From: CAYVUB01 sp964454675
Lineage (GTDB): Bacteria > Bacteroidota > Bacteroidia > Flavobacteriales > Flavobacteriaceae
Direction: 5' to 3'
Assembly (NCBI GenBank): GCA_964454675.1
Contig: CAYVUB010000058.1
Span: 1 to 7,259, forward strand
Length of the DNA stretch: 7,259 nt
Below the pieces are notes generated by a model, which was not told the origin of the DNA, made no database searches, and worked only from the letters and a program-made list of their open reading frames with translations. The first letter of the stretch is position 1. The number at the start of each line of letters is the position of its first letter. Made by a program: the position numbers and the translations under genes. Below, in pieces: positions 1 through 7,029 of the stretch.

Positions 1-351
1 CTTATTGTGTATTCGGGAGCGATTATGATTTTGATGCTCTTTACCGTTATGATGATGAATTTCAACAAAGAATCTCATTTTAACAAAAAGAAACTCGTGG
101 TACTGGCAGCAGTTATAGCGTCATGTCTGGTAGTGTATATTTTGTTTGCAACATTCTTAAAAGCTCAACCAATGATTGAAAGTGGAGATTACTTCGTTTC
201 GGGAGAAGATTACCAATCTATCAAAGTATTAGGACAAGTATTGCTTGAAGATTATGTTATTCCGTTTGAAATGGCTGCGATTCTTCTGCTTGTTTCAATG
301 ATTGGAGCGGTATTATTGTCTAAAAAAGATAAGAAGGTTAAAATATCATAA
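1..351 (+). CDS. nuoJ: NADH-quinone oxidoreductase subunit J, 5'-truncated by window edge
   Basis: NuoJ is a membrane-arm subunit of complex I, lying next to NuoK and NuoA and helping couple quinone reduction to proton movement. The frame is open from base 1, so the true start lies upstream; the GTG at base 7 is internal and not a start. The visible 116 residues begin inside TM3 with the family hallmark VYSGAIMILMLF, whose counterpart carries the pi-bulge important for coupling. A hydrophobic helix follows (about bases 88-165), then a polar loop, then the typical last helix with IPFEMAAILLLVSMIGAVLL (about bases 259-318) and a lysine-rich tail. Family members are about 165-185 aa, so some 50-60 codons are missing. 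The stop at 349-351 is one base from the next start, suggesting cotranscription. Identity is firm. Confidence 0.95.
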   Translation, partial: LIVYSGAIMILMLFTVMMMNFNKESHFNKKKLVVLAAVIASCLVVYILFATFLKAQPMIESGDYFVSGEDYQSIKVLGQVLLEDYVIPFEMAAILLLVSMIGAVLLSKKDKKVKIS

Positions 352-352
352 T

Positions 353-739
353 ATGAAAAAAGATAAAGTTATGATGGATAAACAAAAAGGGGAAATTCTA
401 AACAGAATATTGATATGGCTACCATCATTAGTAATTATCTTGTACTACATTCCTAATGCATTGAATAAATTACTTGAACCGAATCAAACAGGTAAAATTG
501 TAGAAAACAGTGCTGTAATGATTACAGCTGGAATTTTTCTATTAATTGCCGTAGCTCTTTTCTTATACAACAAAACTATACTGATTGGAACATCTATGTT
601 AGTTTTGTATATGATTTTCATTGTATTAATTCATATGTATAAAGGAAAATCATCTGAAGTTGTAATTCTAATACTTATGGCGACAATATTCGCTTCATAT
701 ATTAGAAAGCCACAATTATTTCATCAAAAGCAAGAATAA
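353..739 (+). CDS. Small four-helix membrane protein, possibly DoxX-like, inserted between nuoJ and nuoK
   Basis: A 128-aa predicted inner-membrane protein with four hydrophobic segments at about residues 15-33, 53-72, 75-96 and 102-117 and a basic N-terminus (MKKDKVMMDKQK). The first helix and following loop (RILIWLPSLVIILYYIPNAL, then NKLLEPNQTGK) resemble the start of DoxX/DoxD-type proteins, where a helix ending in a G/N-x-x-K-L motif is followed by a short polar loop; this assignment is tentative. I chose the ATG at 353, one base after the nuoJ stop; ATGs at 371 and 374 would shorten it by 6-7 residues, and the open frame extends upstream to 302 only by overlapping nuoJ. It is not a standard complex I subunit. 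GC is about 28% by hand count over 361-720, against about 36% in visible nuoJ and about 40% in nuoK, which suggests acquisition. Its place in the operon implies coexpression with nuo genes, but a role in complex I is unproven. Confidence 0.6.
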   Translation: MKKDKVMMDKQKGEILNRILIWLPSLVIILYYIPNALNKLLEPNQTGKIVENSAVMITAGIFLLIAVALFLYNKTILIGTSMLVLYMIFIVLIHMYKGKSSEVVILILMATIFASYIRKPQLFHQKQE

Positions 740-757
740 AAAATGTAATTACAGAAT

Positions 758-1081
758 ATGTTACAAAATATTTTACAGGAAATCGGAATCCAAAACTACA
801 TAACCCTTGCAACACTCTTGTTTTGCATAGGTGTTTTTGGAGTATTATACAGACGAAATGCCATCGTCGTGTTTATGTCTGTCGAGATTATGCTTAACGC
901 GGTCAACCTTCTTTTGGTGGCTTTTTCATCGCTGCATCAGGATACGGCAGGACAGGTATTTGTATTTTTCTCTATGACCGTAGCGGCAGCCGAAGTAGCA
1001 ATAGGACTGGCAATACTGGTAGCCATCTACCGAAACATACAATCTATTGATATTGATAATTTACGAAACTTAAAAGGATAA
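758..1081 (+). CDS. nuoK: NADH-quinone oxidoreductase subunit K
   Basis: NuoK is a small three-helix subunit of the complex I membrane arm (ND4L homologue) that carries part of the proton path between NuoJ/NuoA and NuoN. The product is 107 aa, close to the usual 100-110. Three helices are visible at about residues 14-31, 35-56 and 65-90. The two functionally critical membrane glutamates are present: Glu43 in the segment VFMSVEIMLNAVNLLL and Glu79 in TVAAAEVAIGLA, spaced 36 residues apart exactly as Glu36 and Glu72 of the E. coli protein. The conserved RRNAI loop before helix 2 is also present. The gene starts 18 nt after the DoxX-like stop and ends 8 nt before nuoL. The leader is A/T-rich without an evident Shine-Dalgarno, as is common in Bacteroidota. 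Identity is firm. Confidence 0.97.
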   Translation: MLQNILQEIGIQNYITLATLLFCIGVFGVLYRRNAIVVFMSVEIMLNAVNLLLVAFSSLHQDTAGQVFVFFSMTVAAAEVAIGLAILVAIYRNIQSIDIDNLRNLKG

Positions 1082-1089
1082 TTAAAACA

Positions 1090-2967
1090 ATGAATACAAC
1101 CTTAGTTTTACTCTTAATACTATCGCCTTTTATAGGGTTTTTAATCAATATTTTCTTCGGAAAACAATTACGGAAATCAGTTTCCGGGATTATCGGAACC
1201 TTATCGGTAGTTGTTTCATTCATAGCATCACTGACGCTTTTCTCACAGGTGTTACAATCCGGACAAGGTATTACCGTCCATCTTTTTGACTGGATGGCGG
1301 TTTCAAATTTCACTATTGGTTTCAGCTTTTTATTAGACCAGTTATCATTATTGTGGCTGCTTTTTGTTACAGGAATCGGAACCCTGATACATGTGTATTC
1401 CATAAGCTATATGCACGATGACGATAATTTTCATAAGTTTTTTGCTTACCTCAACCTGTTTGTATTCTTCATGATAACCTTGGTTGGCGGCAGCAACTTA
1501 TTAATCATGTTTATTGGTTGGGAAGGCGTTGGATTATGCTCTTATTTGCTGATAGGATTTTGGTACAAAAACCAGAATTACAATGATGCGGCAAAGAAAG
1601 CATTTATCATGAACCGCATTGGGGATTTAGGATTTTTAATAGGAATCTTCATCATAGGCTACTTGTTCAACTCATTGGATTACCTTATAATTAAAGAAAC
1701 CATCATCAGCGGAAGCTACGTAAACACCTTTTGGCTGGCATTTGCCACATTCTGCTTATTTATAGGAGCAACAGGAAAATCGGCACAGTTACCGCTTTAT
1801 ACATGGTTACCCGATGCGATGGCAGGACCAACACCCGTATCGGCATTAATCCACGCAGCGACGATGGTAACTGCCGGAATTTTCATGATTACACGATTAA
1901 ACTTTCTGTTCGATTTAACGCCAAGCGTATTGAACATCATCGCTATTGTTGGTGCTTTAACTGCGCTTGTGGCAGCGTTTATTGCACTCGTTCAAAACGA
2001 CATCAAAAAAGTATTGGCATATTCGACCGTATCACAATTAGGATTAATGTTTTTGGCTTTAGGCTTGGGAGCTTATGAAGTTGCTGTTTTCCACGTAATT
2101 ACTCACGCTTTCTTTAAGGCTTGTTTGTTTTTGGGTTCGGGTTCGGTCATCCACGCAATGGGAGGAGAACAGGATATGAGATATATGGGAGGACTGAAAA
2201 GCCATATGAAAATAACTTTCATCACGTTTTTAGTTTCGACTTTGGCTATTTCGGGAATTTTCCCACTTTCGGGATTCTTCTCAAAAGATGAAATCTTATT
2301 GGTTGCATTCCACGAAAATAAAGCACTTTGGATAATCGCTTCACTCGCTTCAATAATGACCGCTTTTTATATGTTCCGTTTGTTGTTTCTGACTTTCTTC
2401 GGAAAATTCAGAGGAACGGAAGAACAAAAGCACCATTTACACGAAAGTCCGAGTTTGATGACTTTTCCACTGATTGTTTTGGCTGTTTTGGCTGCAATCG
2501 GAGGGCTTATCAGTATTCCTGAAAAAAGTTGGCTGAACCATTATTTAGAACCGATTTTTATCGGAACAAGAGAACACCATCATTTAGATTCAACTGCATT
2601 TATCCTTATGGGAATTGCAACGGTTGGGGCTTTAATCGGAATTTTCATTGCTTATTCCAAATACATCAAAAAGCAGGAAGTTCCTGCAAAAGATTCCGAA
2701 ATTACAGGATTTGCCAAAGTATTGTACAACAAATTTTATGTTGACGAAATTTACACGGCATTGTTTGTAAAACCACTTTATGCGCTGGGAAGCTTCTTTA
2801 AAAACAGTATTGAAGTTGCAATTTCAACAGTAGTTTTTGGTTTTGGAAAACTGGCACATTCGGCAGCGTCACAAGGAAGATATTTACACAACGGAAGTAT
2901 AGGGCTTTACCTGTTTGTTTTTGTAATCGGGTTTAGTGCCATCCTGTATTTTTTATTTTTAGCATAA
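1090..2967 (+). CDS. nuoL: NADH-quinone oxidoreductase subunit L (antiporter-like, distal)
   Basis: NuoL (ND5 homologue) is the distal antiporter-like proton-pumping subunit of complex I, and its C-terminal lateral helix runs along NuoM and NuoN. At 625 aa it is near the E. coli length of about 613. Charged residues known to matter align with a constant offset of about one: Glu145 (FIGWEGVGLCSYLLIGFW), Lys230 (GATGKSAQLPLYTWLPDAMA), His255 (SALIHAATMV), His335 and His339 (VFHVITHAFFK), Lys343, and Lys399 in GFFSKDEIL. The NRIGDLGF motif is at about 175-182. The C-terminal part (about 500-625) contains the typical KVLYNKFYVDEIY segment of the lateral-helix region and a last TM helix at about 603-624. 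It sits 8 nt after nuoK and 11 nt before nuoM, in tight operon spacing. No truncation or missing key residue is seen. Confidence 0.98.
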   Translation: MNTTLVLLLILSPFIGFLINIFFGKQLRKSVSGIIGTLSVVVSFIASLTLFSQVLQSGQGITVHLFDWMAVSNFTIGFSFLLDQLSLLWLLFVTGIGTLIHVYSISYMHDDDNFHKFFAYLNLFVFFMITLVGGSNLLIMFIGWEGVGLCSYLLIGFWYKNQNYNDAAKKAFIMNRIGDLGFLIGIFIIGYLFNSLDYLIIKETIISGSYVNTFWLAFATFCLFIGATGKSAQLPLYTWLPDAMAGPTPVSALIHAATMVTAGIFMITRLNFLFDLTPSVLNIIAIVGALTALVAAFIALVQNDIKKVLAYSTVSQLGLMFLALGLGAYEVAVFHVITHAFFKACLFLGSGSVIHAMGGEQDMRYMGGLKSHMKITFITFLVSTLAISGIFPLSGFFSKDEILLVAFHENKALWIIASLASIMTAFYMFRLLFLTFFGKFRGTEEQKHHLHESPSLMTFPLIVLAVLAAIGGLISIPEKSWLNHYLEPIFIGTREHHHLDSTAFILMGIATVGALIGIFIAYSKYIKKQEVPAKDSEITGFAKVLYNKFYVDEIYTALFVKPLYALGSFFKNSIEVAISTVVFGFGKLAHSAASQGRYLHNGSIGLYLFVFVIGFSAILYFLFLA

Positions 2968-2978
2968 TATATAAACTA

Positions 2979-4412
2979 ATGAATGTATCATTATTACTTA
3001 TTGTTTTACTAATTGGAGCGATTGCCACCTATGCATCGGGTGATAAAATGGCTTCAAAAGTAGCTTTGTTTTTTAGTCTTACTGCGGTTACCGTAACCGG
3101 AATTTTGATTAACCGGCATACCTCAGGCATTTCGATTGACTTTTTTGCACAATGGATTTCTTCGCCCAATATCGCTGTTGCACTTAAAGGTGACGGACTT
3201 TCATTAGCATTACTATTGCTTACCACGCTACTGACACCTTTGATTATTTTTTCATCCTTCGGAAACAAATTTGAAAACCCGAAGACGCTTTACGCACTGG
3301 TGTTGTTTATGGCATTTGCCATGGCAGGAACATTTCTTGCTGCCGATGGTTTCTTGTACTACATATTCTGGGAGCTTTCGTTGATTCCTATCTATTTCAT
3401 AGGGCTTTTATGGGGTAACGGCAATGCCGAAGCAAGAAAAAAAGCCATGGTAAAATTCTTCATTTATACCTTTGCCGGTTCTATATTCATGCTTGTTGCA
3501 TTTATCTATTTATACGGCAAAGCCGGAAGTTTCCTTTTACAGGATTTATACAATTTAGAACTGACCGGCAATGAGCAATTCTGGATATTTCTGGCATTTT
3601 TTATGGCGTATGCCATTAAAATTCCTTTAGTACCGTTTCATACCTGGCAGGCAGATACCTACAAAAAAGCACCTGCTATCGGGACAATGCTGCTATCGGG
3701 CATTATGCTCAAAATGGCACTTTACAGCATTATAAGATGGCAGCTGCCAATAGCCCCCGATGCAATCAAAGACCATCTGTATATCTTTATATTGATAAGT
3801 TTGGCTGGGGTTGTTTACGGTTCAATTCTGGCATTAAAACAAAACAATATAAAAAGGTTATTTGCTTATTCGTCATTGGCTCACGTTGGACTTATAGCAG
3901 CAGGAACTTATACGCTTACTCTGGACGGATTAAGAGGAGCAGTATTACAAATGCTGGCTCACGGATTTGTGATTGTTGGCCTTTTCTTTGTTGCAGAAGT
4001 AATTGAAAGACGTTTCGGAACACAAAAAATATCGGAAATGGGAGGTATAAGAAGCCGGGCAACATGGTTTGCTTCGGCATTTATGCTGTTGATGCTGGCA
4101 TCTGTAGCATTGCCGGGAACCTTCAGTTTTGTAGGAGAGTTTGCGCTATTATACGGATTATCGCAAATCGACATCTGGCTGGCAATCATAGGCGGAACAA
4201 CCATAATTCTTGGTGCGTTTTATATGTTGAGATTATACCAAAACGCAATGCTTGGTGAAACAAACCCAAAACCATTTGCCACAATTACACCCAATGAAAA
4301 ACTGGTATTCGTAATACTTGTTGTGTTATTGTTGTTCTTCGGATTGTATCCTAAACCACTTATAGAACTGGTAACACCGGCATTGGAAGAAATTTTGAAA
4401 TTTGTTAATTAA
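2979..4412 (+). CDS. nuoM: NADH-quinone oxidoreductase subunit M (antiporter-like, middle)
   Basis: NuoM (ND4 homologue) is the middle antiporter-like subunit of the complex I membrane arm. The product is 477 aa with about 14 predicted helices; it is shorter than the E. coli protein (about 509), mostly before the central channel. Key residues are in place: Glu132 in FWELSLIPIYF (E. coli Glu144), Lys214 in YAIKIPLVPFHTW (Lys234), Lys245 in GIMLKMALY (Lys265), and Glu387 in FSFVGEFALL (Glu407), the last three with a constant offset of 20. The HTWQADTYKKAPAIGTMLLS segment is characteristic of the family. The start at 2979 follows the nuoL stop by 11 nt and gives a normal hydrophobic first helix. 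The 3' end is unusual only in its surroundings: instead of nuoN, a repeat tract begins at the base after the stop. Confidence 0.98.
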   Translation: MNVSLLLIVLLIGAIATYASGDKMASKVALFFSLTAVTVTGILINRHTSGISIDFFAQWISSPNIAVALKGDGLSLALLLLTTLLTPLIIFSSFGNKFENPKTLYALVLFMAFAMAGTFLAADGFLYYIFWELSLIPIYFIGLLWGNGNAEARKKAMVKFFIYTFAGSIFMLVAFIYLYGKAGSFLLQDLYNLELTGNEQFWIFLAFFMAYAIKIPLVPFHTWQADTYKKAPAIGTMLLSGIMLKMALYSIIRWQLPIAPDAIKDHLYIFILISLAGVVYGSILALKQNNIKRLFAYSSLAHVGLIAAGTYTLTLDGLRGAVLQMLAHGFVIVGLFFVAEVIERRFGTQKISEMGGIRSRATWFASAFMLLMLASVALPGTFSFVGEFALLYGLSQIDIWLAIIGGTTIILGAFYMLRLYQNAMLGETNPKPFATITPNEKLVFVILVVLLLFFGLYPKPLIELVTPALEEILKFVN

Positions 4413-4440
4413 GGATTTAGGATTTACGAATTAGGAATTA
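4413..4440 (+). repeat. Heptad repeat tract (GGATTTA-like), left arm of an imperfect inverted repeat
   Basis: Directly after the nuoM stop there are four consecutive heptads: GGATTTA, GGATTTA, CGAATTA and GGAATTA. Bases 4415-4440 match the reverse complement of 4548-4573 at 23 of 26 positions by hand alignment, with 107 nt between the arms. The pair could fold into a long stem in RNA or mark the ends of a small non-autonomous element. The tract has no T-run after it, so I do not call a classical terminator. Confidence 0.85.
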
Positions 4441-4485
4441 TTGAAAGAAGAATTACAAAATTAGAAATTTAAAAAATAATTAAAA

Positions 4486-4493
4486 TAGATTTG
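4486..4493 (+). promoter_or_regulatory. Candidate Bacteroidota -7 element (TAGATTTG) upstream of rhuM
   Basis: TAGATTTG fits the TAnnTTTG -7 consensus of the primary sigma factor of Bacteroidota and lies in a very AT-rich stretch (about 12% GC over 4441-4500). The -33 position has only a weak TTAG at 4461-4464, 21 nt upstream, rather than TTTG. If used, transcription would start near 4498-4502 and give rhuM a leader of about 80 nt that includes the right heptad arm. In DNA this AT-rich a chance match is plausible. Confidence 0.35.
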
Positions 4494-4540
4494 AAATAAT
4501 AAGAACAAAGAATGTTTGATAAACGGAGTAGGTTTTTAGG

Positions 4541-4573
4541 CAAATCCTAATTCCTAAATCTCAAATCCTAAAT
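4541..4573 (-). repeat. Heptad repeat tract, right arm of the imperfect inverted repeat
   Basis: Read on the - strand this is ATTTA, GGATTTG, AGATTTA, GGAATTA and GGATTTG: the same degenerate heptad as after nuoM, in the opposite orientation. Bases 4548-4573 pair with 4415-4440 at 23 of 26 positions. It ends 6 nt before the rhuM ATG, so it forms part of the rhuM leader and could affect translation if the stem forms. Confidence 0.85.
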
Positions 4574-4578
4574 AAAAA
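4563..4578 (+). repeat. 16-nt direct repeat, left copy (rhuM leader)
   Basis: AAATCCTAAATAAAAA occurs here, ending one base before the rhuM ATG, and again, identical, at 5635-5650 just before nuoN. The two copies bracket rhuM at a 1072-nt period. The first 11 bases belong to the heptad family; the last part is low-complexity A/T, so part of the match could be convergence on a good A-rich initiation region. Confidence 0.8.
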
Positions 4579-4579
4579 A

Positions 4580-5581
4580 ATGAAGCCAAAGGATATTTTA
4601 CTGTTTAATACTACTGACCAAAAGGTCAATGTATCGGTTTATTTCCAAAACGGAACATTTTGGCTTACGCAAAAAGCTATGGCAGAGTTGTTTGGAGTAG
4701 GTGTTCCTGCGATAAGCAAACATTTGAAAAATATTTTTGAAACGGAAGAATTAAAACAGGAGGCAACTGTTTCCATTTTGGAAATAGTTCGGGAAGAAGG
4801 AGAGCGAAGCGTTACGAGAAATGTCGAGTTTTATAGATTAGAAGCCATTTTAGCAGTTGGTTACAGGGTCAATTCGATACAGGCAACCGAGTTCAGAAAG
4901 TGGGCAACACAAACCTTGAATGAGTTTATCATCAAAGGTTTTGTAATGGACGATGAACGATTGAAACAAGGTAAAAATTTTGGACAGGATTATTTTGATG
5001 AACTCTTGGAACGCATACGGGAAATCCGTGCAAGCGAACGCAGATTTTATCAGAAAATAACCGATTTGTATGCTTTGAGTACCGATTATGACAACAAAAG
5101 TTTACAAACTCGTGATTTTTTTGCAATGGTTCAGAACAAGTTACATTGGGCAATTACGGGAAAAACGGCTTCTGAAATTATTTATACCGAGGCTGATGCG
5201 ACCAAGTTATATATGGGATTAAAAACGTGGAAAGATGCACCTGACGGAAAAATTCAGAAAAGCGATGTTTCGGCAGCTAAAAATTATCTGTCGCACGAAC
5301 ATATTGCAGAGTTGAACAGAATTGTGTCCGCTTATTTGGATTTGGCAGAAAACAATGCACAACGGGGTTTTGCCTTTAATATGCAACAGTGGGCAAAATT
5401 TTTGGACAGTTTTTTAGAGCTTTCCAATTATCCGATTTTGACCAACAAAGGAAAAATAACAATGCACCAAGCCAAACTAAAAGCCGAAAATGAATATGAT
5501 AAATTCAGAGTAATACAGGACAGAATTTATGAAAGTGATTTTGATAAATTAGTCAACGAAACAAAAAATAAAAAGCATTAA
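4580..5581 (+). CDS. rhuM: RhuM-family protein (putative DNA-binding accessory protein) between nuoM and nuoN
   Basis: A 333-aa soluble protein of the RhuM family, named after a Salmonella pathogenicity island 3 gene; the molecular function is not established. The N-terminal part has a helix-turn-helix-like segment at about residues 28-53 (WLTQKAMAELFGVGVPAISK, then HLKNIF), followed by the family block RNVEFYRLEAILAVGYRVNS at 80-99 and FRKWATQTLNEFIIKGF at 105-121. An extended charged, helical region (YFDELLERIREIRASERRFY, about 137-156) leads to a C-terminal domain containing TEADATKLYMGLKTWKDAP and the terminal AENEYDKFRVIQDRIYESDF. Length and both ends fit the family, so it looks intact. 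It is co-directional with nuo genes. Sampled GC is about 39%, like the nuo genes, so composition alone does not flag transfer; the location and flanking repeats do. Family members are typically scattered accessory genes near mobile or restriction loci. No transposase or partner gene is present here. Confidence 0.9.
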   Translation: MKPKDILLFNTTDQKVNVSVYFQNGTFWLTQKAMAELFGVGVPAISKHLKNIFETEELKQEATVSILEIVREEGERSVTRNVEFYRLEAILAVGYRVNSIQATEFRKWATQTLNEFIIKGFVMDDERLKQGKNFGQDYFDELLERIREIRASERRFYQKITDLYALSTDYDNKSLQTRDFFAMVQNKLHWAITGKTASEIIYTEADATKLYMGLKTWKDAPDGKIQKSDVSAAKNYLSHEHIAELNRIVSAYLDLAENNAQRGFAFNMQQWAKFLDSFLELSNYPILTNKGKITMHQAKLKAENEYDKFRVIQDRIYESDFDKLVNETKNKKH

Positions 5582-5602
5582 AACGAACAAAATTGATTAA
5601 AA

Positions 5603-5628
5603 GATTGCTTCGTTCCTCGCAATGACGG
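5603..5628 (-). repeat. Dispersed-type palindromic repeat unit between rhuM and nuoN
   Basis: ATTGC at 5604-5608 and GCAAT at 5619-5623 form a short stem around a 10-nt loop (TTCGTTCCTC). On the - strand the unit reads CCGTCATTGCGAGGAACG followed by AAGCAATC. It shares the GTCATT start and the GAACGAAG core with the array after nuoN, but in the opposite orientation. Similar GTCATTGC...GAAGCAAT sequences are known as dispersed intergenic repeats in several bacteria. There is no U-run, so it is not a convincing terminator. Confidence 0.6.
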
Positions 5629-5634
5629 AACGGT

Positions 5635-5650
5635 AAATCCTAAATAAAAA
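5635..5650 (+). repeat. 16-nt direct repeat, right copy (nuoN leader)
   Basis: Identical to 4563-4578 and ending 5 nt before the nuoN ATG. Its first 11 bases (AAATCCTAAAT) are, on the - strand, one and a half TTTAGGA heptads, so this is the third heptad-family tract in the nuoM-nuoN interval. It supplies the A-rich upstream region that probably serves nuoN translation initiation. Confidence 0.8.
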
Positions 5651-5655
5651 GAAAT

Positions 5656-7029
5656 ATGAATACACTTATAGCTATTGGTTCCCTTGGAATTTTAGTGTTA
5701 TTGCTCGAAGTTTTCGGCGCAAGAAAAACCATTATTCCTATAAGCGTTACCGGGTTAATTGCCATTTTAGGACTGACGTTATGTACTTCAAATGGCGAAA
5801 CCATAAGTCATTACAATAATATGATTGTTGAAAACAGCTATTCAAGAGGATTTTCGGCATTGTTTATCATATTGACGGCATTTTTGGTCGCGATGAGTGG
5901 CGATTTTTATAAAAAAGAACCTGTAAAACTATCCGATTTTATCTCTATAAAACTCTTTTTACTTTTTGGCGGTGTGGCAATGGTAAGCTTCGGAAATCTG
6001 GCTACATACTTTATGGGTATTGAAATTTTATCTGTTTCGTTATACATTCTGGCAGCAAGCAACCCTAAAAGTTTAAAAAGTAATGAAGCCGGAATGAAGT
6101 ATTTTTTAATGGGTGCTTTTGCCTCAGGATTTTTACTGTTCGGTATTGCCTTGGTTTATGGTGCCGTTGGTTCATTTGATATAAATATTATCCGGGAAGC
6201 CGTTTCAAACGAAACAGCAGTAGGTTGGTTTTATATAGGCATTATTATGATAAGCGTGGCAATGTTCTTTAAAATAGCGGCTGTACCTTTTCATTTATGG
6301 GCACCCGATGTATATGAAGGCTCGCCGGTATTAACAACAGCATTAATGAGTACGCTGGCAAAAGTAATTGCAATTGCGGGTTTTTATAAACTTATAGGTA
6401 ACATCTACGTCAATAATTTTTCGGAAGGTTTTGCAACCGGAGTCATTGTCATTTCAATACTGTCAATGACCGTAGGAAACATTATGGCGTTGCGCCAAAC
6501 AAACGTAAAAAGAATGCTTGCCTTTTCGGGGATTTCACATGCCGGTTTTATGTTGATGGCTTTATTGGCAATCCCTGACGGAAGCAATGCGCTGTTATAT
6601 TATGCAACTGCCTACGCGTTGGCGGGTATTGCGGCATTTACCGTAGTAATTTCTGTTTGCCGCGATAGCGAAAACGAAGATATCACAAACTTTAACGGTT
6701 TAGGCAAACGCCATCCTGTATTGGCTGCTTTACTGTCATTATCCTTATTGTCTATGGCGGGAATTCCTGTGCTTGCCGGATTTTTTGCCAAAGTATTCTT
6801 ATTTAACCAAATGCTGAATGAAGGACACATCACTCTGGTAATTTTTGCAGTTGTTAATTCCATCATCAGTATAGGTTATTACTTCAAGCTTATACTGGCA
6901 ATGTACACCAAAGAAAGTGATACACAAGAAAACAACTTCCCGTTGGTTTATACCGTGGTAGGCGTTGTGGCAATCATCTTAAATCTGGTAATTGGTTTAT
7001 ATCCTGATGTGGTATTGGGGCTGATTTAA
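5656..7029 (+). CDS. nuoN: NADH-quinone oxidoreductase subunit N (antiporter-like, proximal)
   Basis: NuoN (ND2 homologue) is the antiporter-like subunit nearest the NuoJ/K end of the complex I membrane arm. The product is 457 aa, usual for Bacteroidota and shorter than E. coli NuoN (about 485). Key residues are visible: Glu123 in FMGIEILSVSLYIL (E. coli Glu133), Lys148 in GMKYFLMGAFASGFLLFG (Lys158), Lys206 in FFKIAAVPFHLWAPDVYEGS (Lys217), Lys236 in STLAKVIAI (Lys247) and Lys379 in AGFFAKVFLF (about Lys395). The start at 5656 gives the MNTLIAIGSL opening and a full first helix, so the upstream rhuM insertion has not cut the gene. Instead of the roughly 10-nt gap seen between nuoL and nuoM, nuoN is 1243 nt from the nuoM stop; it depends on read-through or a local promoter that I could not identify. 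A repeat array follows. Confidence 0.97.
   Translation: MNTLIAIGSLGILVLLLEVFGARKTIIPISVTGLIAILGLTLCTSNGETISHYNNMIVENSYSRGFSALFIILTAFLVAMSGDFYKKEPVKLSDFISIKLFLLFGGVAMVSFGNLATYFMGIEILSVSLYILAASNPKSLKSNEAGMKYFLMGAFASGFLLFGIALVYGAVGSFDINIIREAVSNETAVGWFYIGIIMISVAMFFKIAAVPFHLWAPDVYEGSPVLTTALMSTLAKVIAIAGFYKLIGNIYVNNFSEGFATGVIVISILSMTVGNIMALRQTNVKRMLAFSGISHAGFMLMALLAIPDGSNALLYYATAYALAGIAAFTVVISVCRDSENEDITNFNGLGKRHPVLAALLSLSLLSMAGIPVLAGFFAKVFLFNQMLNEGHITLVIFAVVNSIISIGYYFKLILAMYTKESDTQENNFPLVYTVVGVVAIILNLVIGLYPDVVLGLI

Noticed and set aside
302..352. Upstream extension of the small membrane gene to an ATG at 302
   Set aside because: It would overlap the conserved nuoJ C-terminus by 50 nt and add a basic, tyrosine-rich stretch unlike a membrane-protein N-terminus; the ATG at 353 fits the gene spacing better.
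1044..1403. Open - strand frame of 119 codons over the nuoK-nuoL junction
   Set aside because: It is antisense to two well-supported conserved genes and its translation has no recognisable domain; a shadow frame.
1731..2744. Several + strand alternate-frame ORFs inside nuoL
   Set aside because: Their products are rich in Arg, Cys and Asn with no domain logic, while the nuoL frame keeps all key residues throughout; no frameshift is indicated.
1090..2967. Possible mosaic nuoL from differing codon style in its two halves
   Set aside because: The impression was slight by eye, GC looks similar throughout and no breakpoint is visible.
4580..5581. RhuM as a toxin-antitoxin or defence module
   Set aside because: No partner gene, nuclease motif or other defence gene is present in the window, so only family membership is supported.
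5604..5623. Hairpin after rhuM as a Rho-independent terminator
   Set aside because: The stem is only 5 bp with a 10-nt loop and there is no T-run after it; a repeat-family palindrome explains it better.
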